Part shown: positions 5,596 to 7,390 of the stretch, piece after piece | Numbering within the stretch: the first letter of the stretch is position 1 | How the letters are laid out: each line of letters opens with the position of its first letter | From: Victivallales bacterium | GTDB taxonomy: Bacteria > Verrucomicrobiota > Lentisphaeria > Oligosphaerales > Oligosphaeraceae | NCBI GenBank assembly: GCA_017543165.1 | Contig: JAFYGL010000034.1 | Location: forward strand, 1 to 7,390 | Length of the DNA: 7,390 nucleotides | Direction of reading: 5' to 3' | The notes under the pieces: generated by a model | Databases searched by the model: none | The model's input: only the letters and a program-made list of their open reading frames with translations | What the model was told of the DNA's origin: nothing | Translations under genes and position numbers: made by a program

Positions 5596-7362
5596 ATGAT
5601 GCGTTGCAAGTTGCTTGCCTCATGGGTGTTGCTGGCATTGTTTGTGGTTGCCGACACGTATTATCCCAAGAACAGCCTTTATGACAAGGCGGACCCCATT
5701 GCGTCGGACAGTTATGTTGAAGGCGGCAGCATAGTGGAGTATGTGGGGCCTTCTCCCAAGAGCCTGAACTATTATCTTGACGGCAGTGTGCAGAGCGGCA
5801 GGCTTTTCGACTTGCTGTTCGAGCCGCTGATAAGCATCAATTCCCAGACCTTGGAGTATGACAGGTGCATTGCCAGCAAGTGGAGCATTTCCGACGATGG
5901 CAGCGTGTTCACGTTCTGGATAGACCCCGAGGCCCGTTGGAGCGACGGCAGGAAAATCACCGCGGATGATGTGGTGTGGACGTATAATGCGGTGATGGAC
6001 CCCAAGAACATGACTGGCTCCGCCAAGGTGAGTCTGGAGAGATTGTATCCGCCTGAAGCATTGGAGAATGGAGCGGCGGTGCGTTTCAAGGTGCGTCAGG
6101 TTCATTGGGAGAGCCTGGGCGCGGCAGGCGGCTTCCCGATATTGCCGAAGCATGTGTTCGATGGGCAGGACTTCAACAAGGTGAATTTTGAGTTTCCAGT
6201 TGTGTCTGGTCCCTACAAGATAGAGAGTTTCAAGGAAGGATATGCTTTGACTTTGACGAGGCGCAAGGACTGGTGGCGCAAGAACTGGGCCTCGGTGCGT
6301 GGCTCGTATAATTTCCAGCGTGTGGTGAACCGCTACTACAATGACAGGAACAATGCCTTTGACGCGTTCCTGAAGGGTGAGATTGATGTGTTTGCGGTAT
6401 ATACGGCCAGCCAGTGGCATCAGATAGAGCAGCGTGTCAGGCAGGTGAAGAACAACTGGATAGTGAAACAGGCGGTGCACAACCATGCGGCGGTGGGGTT
6501 CCAGGGCTTTGCAATGAACATGAGGCGCGCGCCCTTTGACGATGTGCGGGTGCGCAAGGCGATGGCTCTGCTGCTGGACCGCCCCACCATGAACCGCACC
6601 TTGATGTACGACCAGTATTTCCTGCACAAGTCCTATTGGGAGGATTTGTATGACAAGGAGCATCCATGCCCCAATGAACTGACGCCATTCGACCCCAAGG
6701 CGGCATTGGCGCTGCTGGGCGAGGCTGGCTGGAAGGTGAATCCAGACACGGGCGCACTGGAGAAAAACGGAAAGCAATTCACATTCACATTCCTGACCAG
6801 GGAGGGCACATCGGACAAATTCCTGGCGATATACGACCAGGCCTTGAAGGCGGTGGGCATAAAGATGGAGATACGCAGCAAGGACTGGTCCGCCTGGATG
6901 AAGGACATGGAGCATTTCAGTTTTGACATGACCTGGGCGGCCTGGGGCAGCGGCCTGTTCAAGGATCCTGAATCCATGTGGGCCTCCACCGAGGCGGAGC
7001 GTGTAAGCGGCAACAACATCTGCGGTTTCAGGAATGCGGCGGTGGATGCCCTGATAGAAAAGCAAAAAGGCATATTCGATGTGGCGAAGCGCCATGCCAT
7101 CTGCCGCGAGATAGACGCGATTCTGTTCAAGGAGTACCCATACGTATTGTTGTGGAATACGGACACCACGCGGCTGCTGTACTGGAACAAGTTCGGTGTG
7201 CCGCCCACGGTGCTGGGCAAATACAGCCGCGAGAGCACAGACTACTGGTGGTTAGATGAGGACAAGGCACAGGAACTGAAGGAGGCAATGTCTGGCAATG
7301 TGCCGCTTGCCCCAGAGGAGAGCGAGATTTACTTTGACAGGGTATTCCACTCTGTCAAATGA
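5596..7362 (+). CDS. YejA-like family 5 extracellular solute-binding protein (peptide ABC transporter)
   Basis: The 588-residue product is the substrate-capture subunit of a peptide-type ABC importer. Residues 1-19 form a signal peptide (Arg-Cys-Lys, then a LLASWVLLALFVV core) with a likely signal peptidase I site after Val-Val-Ala19; there is no clear lipobox, so a soluble periplasmic protein is expected. The SBP_bac_5 domain covers about 65-530: GRLFDLLFEPLIS (68-80), ASKWSISDDGSVFTFWI (93-109), ARWSDGRKITADDVVWTY (113-130), SGPYKIESF (204-212), YYNDRNNAFDAFLKGEIDVF (247-266), GFAMNMRRAPFDDVRVRKAM (304-323) and MNRTLMYDQYF (332-342). The last three blocks resemble YejA, the binding protein of the YejABEF peptide/microcin C importer, more than OppA or DppA. 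Family 5 also has nickel, sugar and other ligands, so peptide is likely but not proven. Length is normal and the frame intact. No permease or ATPase gene is seen; they may lie beyond the right edge. Together with SppA upstream, it may recover peptides at the envelope (inference). Confidence 0.9.
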   Translation: MMRCKLLASWVLLALFVVADTYYPKNSLYDKADPIASDSYVEGGSIVEYVGPSPKSLNYYLDGSVQSGRLFDLLFEPLISINSQTLEYDRCIASKWSISDDGSVFTFWIDPEARWSDGRKITADDVVWTYNAVMDPKNMTGSAKVSLERLYPPEALENGAAVRFKVRQVHWESLGAAGGFPILPKHVFDGQDFNKVNFEFPVVSGPYKIESFKEGYALTLTRRKDWWRKNWASVRGSYNFQRVVNRYYNDRNNAFDAFLKGEIDVFAVYTASQWHQIEQRVRQVKNNWIVKQAVHNHAAVGFQGFAMNMRRAPFDDVRVRKAMALLLDRPTMNRTLMYDQYFLHKSYWEDLYDKEHPCPNELTPFDPKAALALLGEAGWKVNPDTGALEKNGKQFTFTFLTREGTSDKFLAIYDQALKAVGIKMEIRSKDWSAWMKDMEHFSFDMTWAAWGSGLFKDPESMWASTEAERVSGNNICGFRNAAVDALIEKQKGIFDVAKRHAICREIDAILFKEYPYVLLWNTDTTRLLYWNKFGVPPTVLGKYSRESTDYWWLDEDKAQELKEAMSGNVPLAPEESEIYFDRVFHSVK

Positions 7363-7365
7363 GAA

Positions 7366-7390
7366 GTGGACAGTGGACAGTGGACAGTGG
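7366..7390. repeat. Heptanucleotide tandem repeat array (GTGGACA), at least 3.6 units, cut by window end
   Basis: Three perfect GTGGACA units (7366-7372, 7373-7379, 7380-7386) and the first four bases of another (7387-7390) begin 3 bp after the TGA of the binding-protein gene. The array continues beyond the window, so its full length is unknown. The unit matches the array at 1524-1551 exactly and lies on the same strand in the same position relative to a stop codon. No terminator is seen between the gene and the array. Confidence 0.85.

Noticed and set aside
5620..7095. Open frame of 491 codons on the minus strand
   Set aside because: It lies wholly antisense to the binding-protein gene, whose sequence has clear family motifs. 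The antisense translation is rich in His, Leu and Arg with no recognisable domain, as expected for a shadow of a GC-biased gene.

Overview
This window holds six same-strand genes from a moderately GC-rich bacterial chromosome. The first is cut by the left edge; the other five are complete. The gene types suggest a fermentative or gut/aquatic bacterium of the Lentisphaerota/Verrucomicrobiota-like or Bacteroidota-like kind: a DUF-type AAA-ATPase/PD-(D/E)XK nuclease, a GH29-like protein, a creatininase-family hydrolase and an RpiB-GlyA fusion. This placement is inference from gene content; no marker here fixes the phylum.

Layout. Bases 2-568 are the C-terminal part of a PD-(D/E)XK nuclease-domain protein. 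A 211-bp gap (569-779) follows, with a good intrinsic-terminator hairpin at 696-740 and a possible promoter overlapping it. Bases 780-1523 encode a creatininase-family metallohydrolase with an altered metal-binding motif. A 64-bp gap then carries four tandem heptamers of the GTGGACA type and an AT-rich leader. Bases 1588-3324 encode one 578-residue polypeptide joining ribose-5-phosphate isomerase B to serine hydroxymethyltransferase. Only 15 bp later, 3340-4353 encodes a divergent GH29 (alpha-L-fucosidase-like) protein whose expected catalytic residues look changed. After a 74-bp GC-rich gap come an SppA-type membrane signal-peptide peptidase (4428-5576) and, 19 bp on, an exported YejA-like family 5 solute-binding protein (5596-7362). 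The same heptamer array resumes 3 bp after that stop codon and runs off the right edge.

How the genes may work together. RpiB supplies ribose 5-phosphate and SHMT supplies glycine plus 5,10-methylene-tetrahydrofolate, so the fusion joins two inputs to nucleotide synthesis. SppA and the peptide-binding protein plausibly act at the cell envelope in peptide turnover and uptake. The creatininase-like and GH29-like proteins keep their folds, but their active sites have drifted, so their substrates cannot be assigned. The four genes from rpiB-glyA to the binding protein lie between two copies of the same heptanucleotide tandem repeat. I see no CRISPR array, tRNA, rRNA, transposase or phage gene. 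The most noteworthy features are the RpiB-GlyA fusion, the repeated heptamer arrays placed directly after stop codons, and the two enzymes with non-canonical catalytic motifs.
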